From contig NZ_OCPC01000003.1 in NCBI RefSeq assembly GCF_900220985.1, forward strand, positions 62,001 through 126,000: 64,000 nt of DNA. Reading direction: 5' to 3'. The DNA is from Parahoeflea halophila. Lineage in GTDB: Bacteria; Pseudomonadota; Alphaproteobacteria; Rhizobiales; Rhizobiaceae. The position numbers and the translations under genes were made by a program. Below the pieces are notes generated by a model. It was not told where the DNA came from, made no database searches, and saw only the letters and a program-made list of their open reading frames with translations. Of the stretch, positions 49,703-59,050 are shown one piece after another. Within the stretch, counting starts at the first letter, position 1, and each line of letters opens with the position of its first letter.

Positions 49703-50278
49703 ATGACACCCGCCAAGTCCAAAGCGACACAACTTCTTGCGGCCGCAATGGCCGCAGTCCTGCTGGCGGGCTGCTCCGGCTATCAACCTGCGCCCAAGGC
49801 CTTCCACGAAGCCGTGATGCAGCCCTACCGCCTGGATGCAGGTGACCGCCTGCGGGTGACCGTGTTCGAACAATCTGGACTGACAGGCACCTATGCGATC
49901 GACCAGGCGGGCTATATTGCCTTCCCGCTGATCGGCGCTGTCCCGGCACGGGGCCGCACATTGCAGGAACTCGAAGCCAGCATCGCCGGGAGCCTGCGGC
50001 AGGGCTTTCTGCGCGATCCGGACGTCTCGATCGAGATTGACCGGTACCGCTCCTTTTTCATCATGGGAGAAGTCGGCCAGTCCGGTCAGTACTCCTATGT
50101 CGCAGGCATGACCGTGCAGAACGCCATTGCCATTGCCGGCGGCTATTCGCCAAGGGCGAACCAGCGCAATGTTGACATCACCCGCAACATCAACGGAAAG
50201 ATCATGACCGGACGTGTCCGGATTACCGATCCGATTCTGGCGGGCGACACAATCTATGTGCGCGAGCGGCTTTTCTAA
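49703..50278 (+). CDS. Wza-type polysaccharide export lipoprotein
   Basis: 191 residues. Residues 1-23 are a lipoprotein signal with lipobox LLAGC; the mature part has a PES domain (YRLDAGDRLRVTVFEQ, LEASIAGSLRQGFLRDPDVSIE) and a SLBB domain (FFIMGEVGQSGQYSYVAGMT). It forms the outer-membrane exit of a Wza-like system. The ATG at 49703 gives a normal lipoprotein leader; the ATG at 49670 would add 11 residues. The following glycosyltransferase starts 4 bases past the stop. Confidence 0.88.
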   Translation: MTPAKSKATQLLAAAMAAVLLAGCSGYQPAPKAFHEAVMQPYRLDAGDRLRVTVFEQSGLTGTYAIDQAGYIAFPLIGAVPARGRTLQELEASIAGSLRQGFLRDPDVSIEIDRYRSFFIMGEVGQSGQYSYVAGMTVQNAIAIAGGYSPRANQRNVDITRNINGKIMTGRVRITDPILAGDTIYVRERLF

Positions 50279-50282
50279 CCCC

Positions 50283-51440
50283 ATGGCAGCAGACAGACCC
50301 TTGCGGATCCTTCATTGCTTCCGGTCGCCCGTAGGCGGCATTTTCCGCCATGTGCGGGATCTGGTGGAAGAGCATGCAAAGGCTGGTCACCAAGTCGGAA
50401 TCCTGTGCGATTCGACCACTGGCGGCGCCTATGAGGACGCCCTGTTTGAAAGCATCATGCCACATCTGGCGCTGGGGCTGACACGGCTGCCCATTCGCCG
50501 GTCACTGGGATTATCAGACATCACCACGGCCAAAAAAAGTTTCGGTGAAATCAAGAATTTGCAGCCGGATGTGTTGCACGGACATGGCGCCAAGGGTGGC
50601 GCTTTCGTGCGGCTGATCGGCTCACGGTTACGGGTATCAAGGTCTTGCGTTGCCCGTTTTTATTCGCCGCATGGCGGCAGCCTGCATTACGATGCAGGCA
50701 CCATTCGCGGTCAGGCCTATTTTGCCATCGAGCGGTTTCTGGAACGCTGGACCGAGGCGCTGGTGTTCGTCTCCGATTACGAGCGCCGCACCTACGAGGC
50801 CAAGATCGGAACCCCACGCACCGCCTGGCGGCTCATTCACAACGGCCTGCGCGCCCACGAGTTCGATCCGGTCGGCACCGCGCAGGACGCCGTCGATTTT
50901 CTCTATATCGGCATGATGCGTGATCTCAAAGGCCCCGATGTATTCATCGAGGCAATGCGCAAGGCCGAGCAGCTGGCCGGCAGGCCACTACGAGGCACCA
51001 TGGTCGGCGATGGCGATGACAAACCACGCTATCAGGCGCGGCTTGATGCAATCGGCATGGGAGAAAGGGTGAGGATGCGCGATGCCATGCCGGCTCGTGA
51101 CGCCTTTGCGCTGGCGCGGACGGTGGTGATCCCCTCTCGCGCGGAATCCATGCCCTACATCGTGCTGGAAGCCGTGGCGGCGGGAAAACCGGTGATCTCC
51201 ACCCGGGTCGGCGGTATTCCTGAAATCCTGGGCCCAAGCTTTGCCGGCTTCGTTCCCCCGGGCGACAGCGAGGCGCTGGCCGGCGCCATGGCGCATGCCA
51301 TCAGCGACCCGCAATGGTTGCCCGGTGCGATGCCCGAGATGGAGATGTTCCGGCAGAATTTCTCAGCACAAACAATGGCCGACAGGATGGCATCGCTCTA
51401 TCAGGAGCATGTGGCAGGCGAAAGACGGACGCGGCGATAA
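50283..51440 (+). CDS. Glycosyltransferase family 4
   Basis: 385 residues, GT-B fold. The N-terminal acceptor domain has GGIFRHVRDLVEEH near residue 20; the C-terminal donor domain ends in the GT4 EX7E region SRAESMPYIVLEAVAAGKPVI. The sugar is unknown. Four bases after the export lipoprotein gene. Confidence 0.9.
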   Translation: MAADRPLRILHCFRSPVGGIFRHVRDLVEEHAKAGHQVGILCDSTTGGAYEDALFESIMPHLALGLTRLPIRRSLGLSDITTAKKSFGEIKNLQPDVLHGHGAKGGAFVRLIGSRLRVSRSCVARFYSPHGGSLHYDAGTIRGQAYFAIERFLERWTEALVFVSDYERRTYEAKIGTPRTAWRLIHNGLRAHEFDPVGTAQDAVDFLYIGMMRDLKGPDVFIEAMRKAEQLAGRPLRGTMVGDGDDKPRYQARLDAIGMGERVRMRDAMPARDAFALARTVVIPSRAESMPYIVLEAVAAGKPVISTRVGGIPEILGPSFAGFVPPGDSEALAGAMAHAISDPQWLPGAMPEMEMFRQNFSAQTMADRMASLYQEHVAGERRTRR

Positions 51441-51512
51441 CGGGTAACGTCAAGCCTTTCTTAGGGAGCACATGGTAATCCGGTAGCATGAGTTTCCGGG
51501 GAGTGTCCGACC

Positions 51513-53078
51513 GTGAACAAGTTCGACCGCAACGATGCGTTCAATTCCGAAGCCATCCGCAAGGCCATGGCCGACGTCAAGGTCAAGCCGAGTCTCAAGG
51601 GTGCGGACGGAGAATCGGGCGTCGAAATGAGCCGCCTTGCGCGCCAGACCGCGAACCGGCTTTCCCAGGAAAACTACTCGCCAACCATGATCGTCGGCTC
51701 ACTGCGGTTGGCGGAGCTGACCCTGCTGGCGCTCAGCGGATTTCTCGTGCACGCGCTCTATGTCGGCCTTTCCGGTGATCTGACGGTCTATGTCTACACT
51801 CCGGCCATCCTGGTCGGGTCCGCGCTGGCGGTGTTGCTTATTCAGATTGTCGACGGGTATCAGGTTCCAGCACTCCGCAGTGCCTTGCGAACCCTGCCCA
51901 AGGTGCTGAGCGCCTGGTCAATCGCCTTTGCCATCATCGGCCTGCTTGTCTTCTTCCTGCAGTACGGGCTCGCGTTTTCGCGGGTATGGTTCGCGGTCTG
52001 GTATGTCAGCGGCGCGATTTCGCTGATCGTCGTCCGCAACATCGTTGCCTACGGGATCCGGCGCTGGGCCCGGAATGGCGTGATGGAACGCCGTGCGGTT
52101 ATCGTGGGCGGCGGCGAAATCGCAAAGGCCCTGATCCGCTCGGTGGAGCAGGATGAGGACAACGACATCCGCATCTGCGGCTTTTTCGACGATCGTGACG
52201 ACCAGCGGTCACCGCCCATGATCGCAGGCTACCCGAAGCTCGGAAATATCGACGCGCTGGTGGAGTTCGCCCGGATCGCCCGTATCGACATGCTCATCAT
52301 CGCCATGCCGCTGAACGCGGAATCACGAGTTCTCGAACTGTTGAAGAAATTGTGGATCCTGCCGCTCGACATACGGCTTGCAGCCCATGCCAACAAGCTC
52401 AGGTTCCGTCCCCGCGCCTATTCCTATGTCGGCGCGGTTCCGATGCTCGACATCTTCGACCGGCCGATCACGGACTGGGACTCGGTTGCCAAGCGGATCT
52501 TCGATGTCTTCTTCTCCATGCTTGCCATAGCCGCGCTGTGGCCGGTGATGCTCGGCACCGCCATTGCCATCAAGCTCGATTCCAAGGGGCCGGTGCTGTT
52601 CCGGCAAAAGCGTCACGGCTTCAACAACGAGGTCATTGACGTGCTCAAGTTCCGCTCGATGTACACCGACCAGTGTGACCCTACAGCGCGTGCTGCGGTG
52701 ACCAGGGGCGACCCGCGGGTAACCAAGGTCGGCCGGTTCATCCGCAAGACATCGATCGACGAGTTGCCGCAGTTCTTCAACGTCTTGCGCGGCGACCTGT
52801 CTCTGGTGGGGCCGCGGCCACATGCGGTTGTCGCTGCCGCGCACGACCGTCTGTTTGCCGAAGTCGTGGATGGTTATTTCGCCCGCCACCGGGTCAAGCC
52901 CGGGGTCACCGGATGGGCCCAGATCAGCGGCTGGCGTGGTGAGATCGACAATGACGAGAAGATCAAGCAGCGCACCGCCTGCGATCTCTATTACATCGAG
53001 AACTGGTCCTTGCTGTTCGATCTCAAGATCCTGTTGCTGACCCCGCTGAAACTGCTCAACACGGACAATGCGTATTGA
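51513..53078 (+). CDS. Undecaprenyl-phosphate sugar phosphotransferase (WcaJ/ExoY-like)
   Basis: 521 residues. Four or five N-terminal membrane segments (about 60-165), a Rossmann-like CoA_binding_3 domain (about 190-310: AVIVGGGEIAKALIRS), one more membrane hairpin (IFDVFFSMLAIAALWPVM) and the catalytic sugar transferase domain (KFRSMYTD, FIRKTSIDELPQFFNVLRGD, SLVGPRPHA). It puts the first sugar phosphate on undecaprenyl phosphate. GTG start at 51513 with GGGGAG before it. Confidence 0.94.
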   Translation: MNKFDRNDAFNSEAIRKAMADVKVKPSLKGADGESGVEMSRLARQTANRLSQENYSPTMIVGSLRLAELTLLALSGFLVHALYVGLSGDLTVYVYTPAILVGSALAVLLIQIVDGYQVPALRSALRTLPKVLSAWSIAFAIIGLLVFFLQYGLAFSRVWFAVWYVSGAISLIVVRNIVAYGIRRWARNGVMERRAVIVGGGEIAKALIRSVEQDEDNDIRICGFFDDRDDQRSPPMIAGYPKLGNIDALVEFARIARIDMLIIAMPLNAESRVLELLKKLWILPLDIRLAAHANKLRFRPRAYSYVGAVPMLDIFDRPITDWDSVAKRIFDVFFSMLAIAALWPVMLGTAIAIKLDSKGPVLFRQKRHGFNNEVIDVLKFRSMYTDQCDPTARAAVTRGDPRVTKVGRFIRKTSIDELPQFFNVLRGDLSLVGPRPHAVVAAAHDRLFAEVVDGYFARHRVKPGVTGWAQISGWRGEIDNDEKIKQRTACDLYYIENWSLLFDLKILLLTPLKLLNTDNAY

Positions 53079-54337
53079 CCAGCGCCGCCCTGACAGCCCC
53101 TGCCCCGTTTCTGCCGCAGCGCGCGGCGATCTCCATCATCGCCTCGTTGATGGTGGCGTTCGGGGTGTTTCTGTCGGGCTTCGTGATCAACGAGCCGGCG
53201 CCCTACGAGCTGTTCCTGGTGGTGCTTATCGGTGTCTGGGCGGTGTTCGGGCTGAGGCTGTCGAAACACATCGCACCGCTGATTGCGCTCTATGTGCTGT
53301 TCAATATCGGCGGAATGTTCTCGATCCTGACCATGGACGATGTCAAGGGCACGCCGATGTACATGGCGGTGTCGCTGTTTCTGGCCTTCACCTCGATGTT
53401 CTTCGCCGCCATCATCGAGGCTGATCAGCGGCGGTTGACACTGATCTTCCGCGCCTATCTGGCGGCAGCCATCATCACCGCGCTGCTCGGCATTCTGGGT
53501 TATCTGGGCATCCTTCCGAACGGCGAGGTGTTTACCCGCTATGGCCGTGCGATGGGCGCGTTTCAGGACCCGAACGTGTTCGGGCCATACCTGGTGCTGC
53601 CCGCGCTCTACCTCATGCACGGGTTGCTGACCGGGACGCTGAAGACCGCACCTCTGCGCGCCTTCGGCCTGACGATCCTGGTGCTAGGAGTGTTCTTCTC
53701 GTTTTCCCGCGCCGCGTGGGGCCTGCTCGCCATCTCCATAGTGCTTCTGGTGATAACCATGCTGATCAAGGAGCGCACCGGCGCGTTCCGACTGAAAATC
53801 CTGGTGATGACGCTGATCGGCGCGCTGCTGCTTGTCGGCGCCATCATCATTGCGCTGCAGTTCGACCAGATTGCCGACCTGTTCTCCGACCGCGCCAAGC
53901 TGGTGCAGGCCTATGACGGCGCCCGGCACGGCCGTTTCGAACGTCACGCTATCGGCTTCCTTATGGCGATGGAGCATCCGCTGGGCATCGGACCGCTGGA
54001 ATTCGGACTGATGTGGGGCGAGGACACGCACAATATCTGGCTCAAGGCGCTGATGGATTACGGCTGGCTCGGCTTTGTCAGCTACGTCACGCTGATGGGC
54101 TGGACATTGCTGCTGGGCTTTCGCTTCCTGCTACGCGACCGGCCATGGCAACCCTATCTCATGATCGCCTACATCGTGCTGATCGGACACACGATGATCG
54201 GCAATGTCATCGACACCGACCACTGGCGGCATTTCTACCTGCTGATGGGGATTGTCTGGGGCTGCATCGCACTGGAAATGCGTTGGCAGGCTGGCTTGCG
54301 CAAGACCGGGCAAGCTCACGTGCCCCTGCCCGCCTGA
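53075..54337 (+). CDS. O-antigen ligase / Wzy-like polymerase
   Basis: 420 residues, about 11-12 hydrophobic segments, with a large periplasmic loop holding GARHGRFERHAIGFLMAM, typical of the Wzy_C (O-antigen ligase) domain. It polymerises or ligates lipid-linked repeats. The TTG at 53075 overlaps the preceding TGA (TTGA), without a good ribosome binding site, so coupling is likely. No Wzx flippase gene is in the window. Confidence 0.88.
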   Translation: MTSAALTAPAPFLPQRAAISIIASLMVAFGVFLSGFVINEPAPYELFLVVLIGVWAVFGLRLSKHIAPLIALYVLFNIGGMFSILTMDDVKGTPMYMAVSLFLAFTSMFFAAIIEADQRRLTLIFRAYLAAAIITALLGILGYLGILPNGEVFTRYGRAMGAFQDPNVFGPYLVLPALYLMHGLLTGTLKTAPLRAFGLTILVLGVFFSFSRAAWGLLAISIVLLVITMLIKERTGAFRLKILVMTLIGALLLVGAIIIALQFDQIADLFSDRAKLVQAYDGARHGRFERHAIGFLMAMEHPLGIGPLEFGLMWGEDTHNIWLKALMDYGWLGFVSYVTLMGWTLLLGFRFLLRDRPWQPYLMIAYIVLIGHTMIGNVIDTDHWRHFYLLMGIVWGCIALEMRWQAGLRKTGQAHVPLPA

Positions 54338-54392
54338 CCAGCAGCATCAAGGGCGCCGGGGCACAGGTTCGGTTACAGGACGAATTGAAAAA

Positions 54393-54469
54393 TGGTCGGA
54401 GCGGCGGGATTCGAACCCACGACCCCTTGTCCCCCAGACAAGTGCGCTACCGGGCTGCGCTACGCTCCG
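54393..54469 (-). tRNA. tRNA-Pro (anticodon GGG)
   Basis: 77 bases including an encoded CCA. Acceptor stem CGGAGCG/CGCTCCG, D-arm AGCGCAGCCCGGTAGCGC, anticodon stem CTTGT/ACAAG with loop CTGGGGG giving anticodon GGG, and a T-loop with GTTCGAATC. It reads CCC and CCU. Confidence 0.95.
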
Positions 54470-54562
54470 ACTGGGGACAGGGATTAGATCATCAGTGTTT
54501 TGCGGGCAAGGACAAAATCGCCTGACCGGAGGAAAAACCCAGAAAAGCCGGCACCACCCGTC

Positions 54563-55240
54563 TCAGTCGTCGAAACCTACAAACCGGGTCACGTTTTCGA
54601 CCGGGCGGCGGCGGGAGACGACGGCGTTGGCGACAAAGTCCTCGTCGGGCCAGCCGAGCGCAACGCAGGTCAGGATGACCTGATCCTCAGGGATGCCCGC
54701 CACTTCCCGCACCACCGGGCTTTGCATGATGCCTTGGCCATTGATGACCGCGCCAAGCCCCTTGCTCCATGCGGCCAGAACGAGGCCATAGGTCATCGCA
54801 CCGGTGTCGAAATGGGCGATCGTGTTGCCCAGCAGATCGCGGTCGAAACACACCACCACGGAGACCGGGGCATCGAACTGCCGGAATCCGCGCATCACCC
54901 AGTCCTGCCTGCGCTCGGCATCATGGCGTTCGATGCCCATGGCTTCAAACAGCTGCACGGCAATCTCGATCTGGCGCTTGCGGTGTTCTCCCTGATAGGC
55001 GGCGTAATCCTCGATCTCACGGCTCGGCGTCACGCCAGCAAGCATCCGCTCGGTGTTGCCCTGGCGCACTTTCTCCAGCGGCTCACCGCTCAGCACATGC
55101 AGATGCCAGGGCTGTGTGTTCATCGACGATGGCGCCCGGTTTGCCAAAGCGATGATCTCTTCAAGCAGTTCCCGGGGAACCGGCTTGTCGAGAAAGCCGC
55201 GGATGGACCGCCGCTCCTGCATGGCTTGATCAAGTTTCAT
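54563..55240 (-). CDS. Nitroreductase family protein
   Basis: 225 residues, FMN-dependent fold: RRSIRGFLDKPVPRELLEE at the N-terminus, ANRAPSSMNTQPWHLHVL for FMN phosphate, and GLVLAAWSKGLGAVINGQG. It reduces quinones or nitro compounds with NAD(P)H; physiological substrate unknown. GAGAGGC precedes the ATG. Confidence 0.92.
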   Translation of the reverse strand: MKLDQAMQERRSIRGFLDKPVPRELLEEIIALANRAPSSMNTQPWHLHVLSGEPLEKVRQGNTERMLAGVTPSREIEDYAAYQGEHRKRQIEIAVQLFEAMGIERHDAERRQDWVMRGFRQFDAPVSVVVCFDRDLLGNTIAHFDTGAMTYGLVLAAWSKGLGAVINGQGIMQSPVVREVAGIPEDQVILTCVALGWPDEDFVANAVVSRRRPVENVTRFVGFDD

Positions 55241-55596
55241 TTCGCTGCCTCTCGAACGGCACCGAAGGAATTCGTGCCTTGGTCATGGATGCAATTCCCG
55301 CCACAGTTAGCTGACCCGCACCTCAATTTCAAAGCTAAAGGGCTGGCACCACTGCAAGGATGATCACCCCCACGTCACCAACGCGGCGGAAAAGAAGGAC
55401 CGCGTCGCCGGTTTTGGAAACCCGCCAAGCGGCGAGCCGACAGCACTCGCGGGCCGCCGAAGCGAAACGCTCTGTTTGTTCAATCTGTTCGAATATTAGA
55501 AACAGGATTTTTAACCTTTTCACCTACAATCCAAGAAACAATGATGGTCGAGCGCCATCAAGAATACCTCAGTCAGCCAACTCAGGAGCGGAAGAA
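55241..55596. other. Divergent promoter gap before the TadG-like gene
   Basis: 356 bases, AT-rich from about 55475. A GTTC-N5-GTTC pair at 55478 is not LexA-like. The open frame here is not a gene: it lacks a start site and runs into the TadG-like frame. Confidence 0.5.
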
Positions 55597-57282
55597 ATGA
55601 TGAAGAACAGGTTCCCGATCTGGACAGACAAATCTGGCAATTTCGCTTTGACATTCGGCATTCTTACCGTGCCTGTCATGCTGGCCGGTGGTCTTGCCGT
55701 CGATTATGTCAGCTTGAGCATGGAAAAGGGCGAACTGCAGAATGCGGCGGACTCCGCCGCGCTCGCCGTCGCACGCGAAGGCAAGATCACCAAAGCCTCG
55801 GCGCTCGAGGTCGCGCAAAACATCTTCGTCGCCAACTACGGTTTGACGGGTGCCCAGGTCTCGGTTGACCTTAATGACGGTGTAGCCACCGTCGAGGCCA
55901 CCGTCGACAAGCCTCTGGTCTTTGGTGGTTTCATGGGACGGAAAACCGCACCGGTGTCCGTCACATCGGAAGCGACCTATGCCTTTACCAAATACGAAAT
56001 CGCGCTCGTGCTCGACACCACCGGCTCGATGAAGGGCGGCAAACTGGCCTCCATGCAAGACGCAGTCATCGGACTCGTGAAAGGCATGGAAGACATGAAG
56101 CTGGACAAGGAGCAGATCAAGTTCGCACTGGTGCCTTATGCAGGTTTCGTCAATGTCGGGCCAGACTTTGGTCCGAAGGTCGACAAGTCTGGCCTGTACA
56201 AGAAACGCGGTGCGGAATGGCTCGACCACGACGCTGTTACGCCCATTCCTCAGTCGGATCTGCCAGCAGGGTTCAGCCGCTTCGCAATGTATGAACACCT
56301 GGGCGAGAAATGGCCGGGATGCGTCGAAACACGGGTGCCGCGCAAGCGGGCAGCCCACGATGTGGATGACACCGAACCGACCCTGAGCGACCCGAAGTCA
56401 CTGTTTACCCCCTTCTTCGCCATTGATGAACCGGACGATCCACGCCGTTATGCCAATTCTTACCTTCCCGACGATGGTGTCCCGGTCAAGGAACGCAAGA
56501 AAGCCAAAAAGGGCGGTCGCGATGACGATGACGACGATGATGATGATGATGATGATGGTGAGAACAGCGCAGCGGTGAAGCGGTTGGAGCGCTATGGCAA
56601 AACGGGCGATTACCATGATCCCAAGGACGTGTGGGACGCCCTTGCAATGACCATCAAATGGAAAAAGCCGAAGATCGACGACTCGCCATCCTCGCTGTTT
56701 TACTCCCTGAGGCATCCTAAAGGCCCCGGTTTCGGCTGCGAAGTCGAGCCGTTGGTACCGCTGACGACAAAAGGGTCCGACATTATCAAGGTCGTGAAGA
56801 AGCTCGAGGCAAGCGGCTCCACCAACATGCTCGAGGGCGTCATGTGGGGTTGGCGGGTGCTGTCAAGCCGCGAGCCATTCACCGACGGCGCCAGTGAAGG
56901 CGACAGCTCGGTCGAAAAGATCATGATCTTTCTCACCGACGGCAAGAACTCGTTTGGCAACCTCAACAATTCCCTGGGTTCGCTCTATACCAGCATGGGA
57001 TATCTGGTCGATGGTCGGCTGAACGGCCTGACGGCGGCCTCGAGCAGGCAGACCAACACTGCGCTCGACGAGAAGACCCTGACCGCGTGCACCAACGCCA
57101 AGAAAGACGGAGTTGAGATATTTACAATCCGTCTTGAGGAGTCAGACAGCGATACGGGCAGGCTGCTTTCGGAATGTGCCTCGAGCAAGAGCCACTATTT
57201 CGATGCCCCGTCGAGAAGCGATCTCGAGCCGATATTCGACACCATCAAGAAGGGCGTCGTCAAATTGCGGCTGAGTTCGTAA
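55597..57282 (+). CDS. TadG-like pilus-assembly protein with vWA domain and poly-Asp tract
   Basis: 561 residues. The N-terminal Tad domain (GNFALTFGILTVPVMLAGG, a single membrane segment, then NAADSAALAVARE) is followed by a vWA domain with a MIDAS DTTGSM from D140 and FLTDGKNSF near 445. Between the vWA strands is a linker with twelve Asp in a row (309-320), encoded by GAT/GAC repeats, after a basic KKAKKGGR. CAGGAGCGGAAG precedes ATGATG. No other tad pilus genes are near, so it is an orphan TadG-like surface protein. Confidence 0.9.
   Translation: MMKNRFPIWTDKSGNFALTFGILTVPVMLAGGLAVDYVSLSMEKGELQNAADSAALAVAREGKITKASALEVAQNIFVANYGLTGAQVSVDLNDGVATVEATVDKPLVFGGFMGRKTAPVSVTSEATYAFTKYEIALVLDTTGSMKGGKLASMQDAVIGLVKGMEDMKLDKEQIKFALVPYAGFVNVGPDFGPKVDKSGLYKKRGAEWLDHDAVTPIPQSDLPAGFSRFAMYEHLGEKWPGCVETRVPRKRAAHDVDDTEPTLSDPKSLFTPFFAIDEPDDPRRYANSYLPDDGVPVKERKKAKKGGRDDDDDDDDDDDDGENSAAVKRLERYGKTGDYHDPKDVWDALAMTIKWKKPKIDDSPSSLFYSLRHPKGPGFGCEVEPLVPLTTKGSDIIKVVKKLEASGSTNMLEGVMWGWRVLSSREPFTDGASEGDSSVEKIMIFLTDGKNSFGNLNNSLGSLYTSMGYLVDGRLNGLTAASSRQTNTALDEKTLTACTNAKKDGVEIFTIRLEESDSDTGRLLSECASSKSHYFDAPSRSDLEPIFDTIKKGVVKLRLSS
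56521..56556 (+). repeat. GAT/GAC trinucleotide repeat (poly-Asp)
   Basis: Twelve Asp codons in a row, seven of them GAT at the end, inside the TadG-like gene. Length change by threes would alter the protein without a frameshift. Confidence 0.9.
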
Positions 57283-57318
57283 GCGACGCTAGCGCGCGTC
57301 CGCATACATCAAATACGG

Positions 57319-57356
57319 AAGGCCGGGATCACGCAGCGATCCCGGCCTTTCTTTTG
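57319..57356. terminator. Terminator of the TadG-like gene
   Basis: AAGGCCGGGATC and GATCCCGGCCTT, a 12-base perfect stem with a 7-base loop, followed by TCTTTT; 36 bases past the stop. Confidence 0.93.
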
Positions 57357-57400
57357 GTTGGCAAGCTTTCCCGGCCCGCCGCCCCTTCGGGGTGAATAAA

Positions 57401-57450
57401 ACCGGGCAGGCGCGCCGCGTGCGGTGGCGTCAACCCTGCGCCCGCCCGGT
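57401..57450 (-). terminator. Terminator of the GNAT/88-aa operon
   Basis: A 13-base stem (ACCGGGCAGGCGC with GCGCCCGCCCGGT, one G-T pair) and 24-base loop, 13 bases past the stop of the 88-aa gene; on the minus strand it is followed by TTTATTC. Confidence 0.7.
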
Positions 57451-57463
57451 AAACCGCTGGTCG

Positions 57464-57730
57464 TTAGGCTTCCCCGGCGGTTTTGGAGTTCAGAACGAAG
57501 ACATTGTCGCTTCGTTCTGAAAACGCGAGTTTCATTTTGAGCCGCAACAGCGCCTCGAGATTCGTATCGGAGACCTTGGAAGGCTCTTCGCCCTCCCAGT
57601 CCAGCGCCGTCTGCAGCACGGCCATGTTGATGAGCCGGCTGAGATCCCCCAACTTGAGACGATCGGCCTCTTCGCGGCAGGTGACGAGGGTGCGGATGAT
57701 CCACGCGTAGGATCCGGTATCAGACATCAT
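57464..57730 (-). CDS. Small conserved hypothetical protein coupled to a GNAT gene
   Basis: 88 residues, mostly helical, beginning MMSDTGSYAWIIRTLVTCREEAD and having DLSRLINMAVLQTALDW. No signal or membrane segment. Its ATG shares a base with the TGA of the GNAT gene (TGATG), so translation is coupled. I do not recognise the family; its companion suggests a partner or modulator of that enzyme. Confidence 0.72.
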   Translation of the reverse strand: MMSDTGSYAWIIRTLVTCREEADRLKLGDLSRLINMAVLQTALDWEGEEPSKVSDTNLEALLRLKMKLAFSERSDNVFVLNSKTAGEA

Positions 57731-58965
57731 CAGTGCTCCGCTTCCAGTTGGGACCTTTCAGGCAACCGGGGTTTGCGAAGTGCCGAAGCCTCCAGCGGTC
57801 CACCGACATGCCAGGCACCTTCTGGCCGGATCAGCCGGTAGGGATCGTCCTTGAGCGACAGCGCGGTCGGTGACGGTTCGATGTCGTCGACCATCTCGAC
57901 AAACAGGTGGTCGGAGAAGGCGAACGGTGCGCCGTTTTCCTTCAGCTTGAACCCGAAATGCTGCCAAAAAGCGAGATAGTCCTGGCGGGCGTGGCCGTAG
58001 ATTCGCCGGAAACCCTTTTCCTTGCACAGGGCGACGCTGGCGCGCACCAGTTGGAATGCGGTGCGCGAGTTGCGAAACTCACGGCGCACGGCGAGACGTT
58101 CGAGCTTGGCAAAATCACCGAAAAATCTCAGCCGCATGCAGCCGGCAGGCTCATTGTTGACCAGCGCCAGCAGATGGGTGGCGGCCAGGTCGTTGCCGTC
58201 AAACTCCTCGTCATAGGGACAGGTCTGCTCGCCGATATAGACCGCCGAGCGCACCGCGGCGACGCGCATCATGTCCTCAAAACCAGTGACCACCTTGATG
58301 CCGGTGGGGCGCAGGGCCCGGTCATAGGTGGCATAGACCGGCTGCCGGGCAGCCAGCGTCCGGGGCCGGCGCGGGATCATATAGAAGTTCTTCAGCAGCC
58401 GCCCCTCGTGCAATACCCCCTCCTCGAAGCCACGTCGCACCATGGCGCGATGACCTCGCAAGGTGAAAGAGGTCGAAATGATGTCGGCCTCGCAATAGTG
58501 GGGGGAATCGAAGCGGTCCATCACCCGGTTGATACCCGCCGCAAGGACGCCGGGCGTGAAACTGGCCCAGACATAGATCGCAGCCGGGCGTTCATGCTGG
58601 CTGACCAGATACTGATCTTGCGGATCGAGCAGGTTCAGCGATCCATCAAACAGCGCCGTCCGGCCTGCCTCATTGAGCAGCAGGGCCGACATGAAGCCTT
58701 CCGGCCTGTTCCTGCCGCGGCGCATGAACAGCCACACCGCATCGGCGTTCTTATTGGCTACGCGGATGACGGTTTCCGGCGAGGCCAGGCGGCCGATCAC
58801 GTTTCCGGCCGCCTCAAGAAGGCGCGGAACCTCCTGCTGTTCCAGGCGATTGGTGACGGTCACCATGGCGGCCGCACGTTGCATGCGCTCGGCTTCCAGC
58901 GCGGCTTCGGCAGCCAATGCACTTGCATTTGCTGAAGAAAGACTATTCTGTGATGTGACTGACAT
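57730..58965 (-). CDS. Large GNAT family N-acetyltransferase
   Basis: 411 residues. The C-terminal half is a GNAT/autoinducer-synthase-like fold: YDEEFDGNDLAATHLLAL, AGCMRLRFFGDFAKLERLAVRREFRNSRTAF, then HARQDYLAFWQHFGFKL. The N-terminal ~200 residues are a separate domain with LLEAAGNVIGRLASPETVIRV. A rhizobial family of unknown substrate. AGGGATG precedes the ATG. It is divergent from the LysR gene with an 85-base gap, so the regulator may act on it. Confidence 0.85.
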   Translation of the reverse strand: MSVTSQNSLSSANASALAAEAALEAERMQRAAAMVTVTNRLEQQEVPRLLEAAGNVIGRLASPETVIRVANKNADAVWLFMRRGRNRPEGFMSALLLNEAGRTALFDGSLNLLDPQDQYLVSQHERPAAIYVWASFTPGVLAAGINRVMDRFDSPHYCEADIISTSFTLRGHRAMVRRGFEEGVLHEGRLLKNFYMIPRRPRTLAARQPVYATYDRALRPTGIKVVTGFEDMMRVAAVRSAVYIGEQTCPYDEEFDGNDLAATHLLALVNNEPAGCMRLRFFGDFAKLERLAVRREFRNSRTAFQLVRASVALCKEKGFRRIYGHARQDYLAFWQHFGFKLKENGAPFAFSDHLFVEMVDDIEPSPTALSLKDDPYRLIRPEGAWHVGGPLEASALRKPRLPERSQLEAEH

Positions 58966-59050
58966 GATCGGGCATCCCTTCTAGTGGCTTGAGGATAACC
59001 AGGGTGTCCCGATTTGACTTTGGCAAAGAGTGTAACAGAGAGTTCCACCC

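Noticed and set aside
54393-54469. tRNA-Pro as an integration site for a genomic island
   Set aside because: No integrase and no second copy of the tRNA 3' end were seen on either side.
55478-55490. GTTC pair before the TadG-like gene
   Set aside because: The spacer is 5 bases, so it is not a LexA box.
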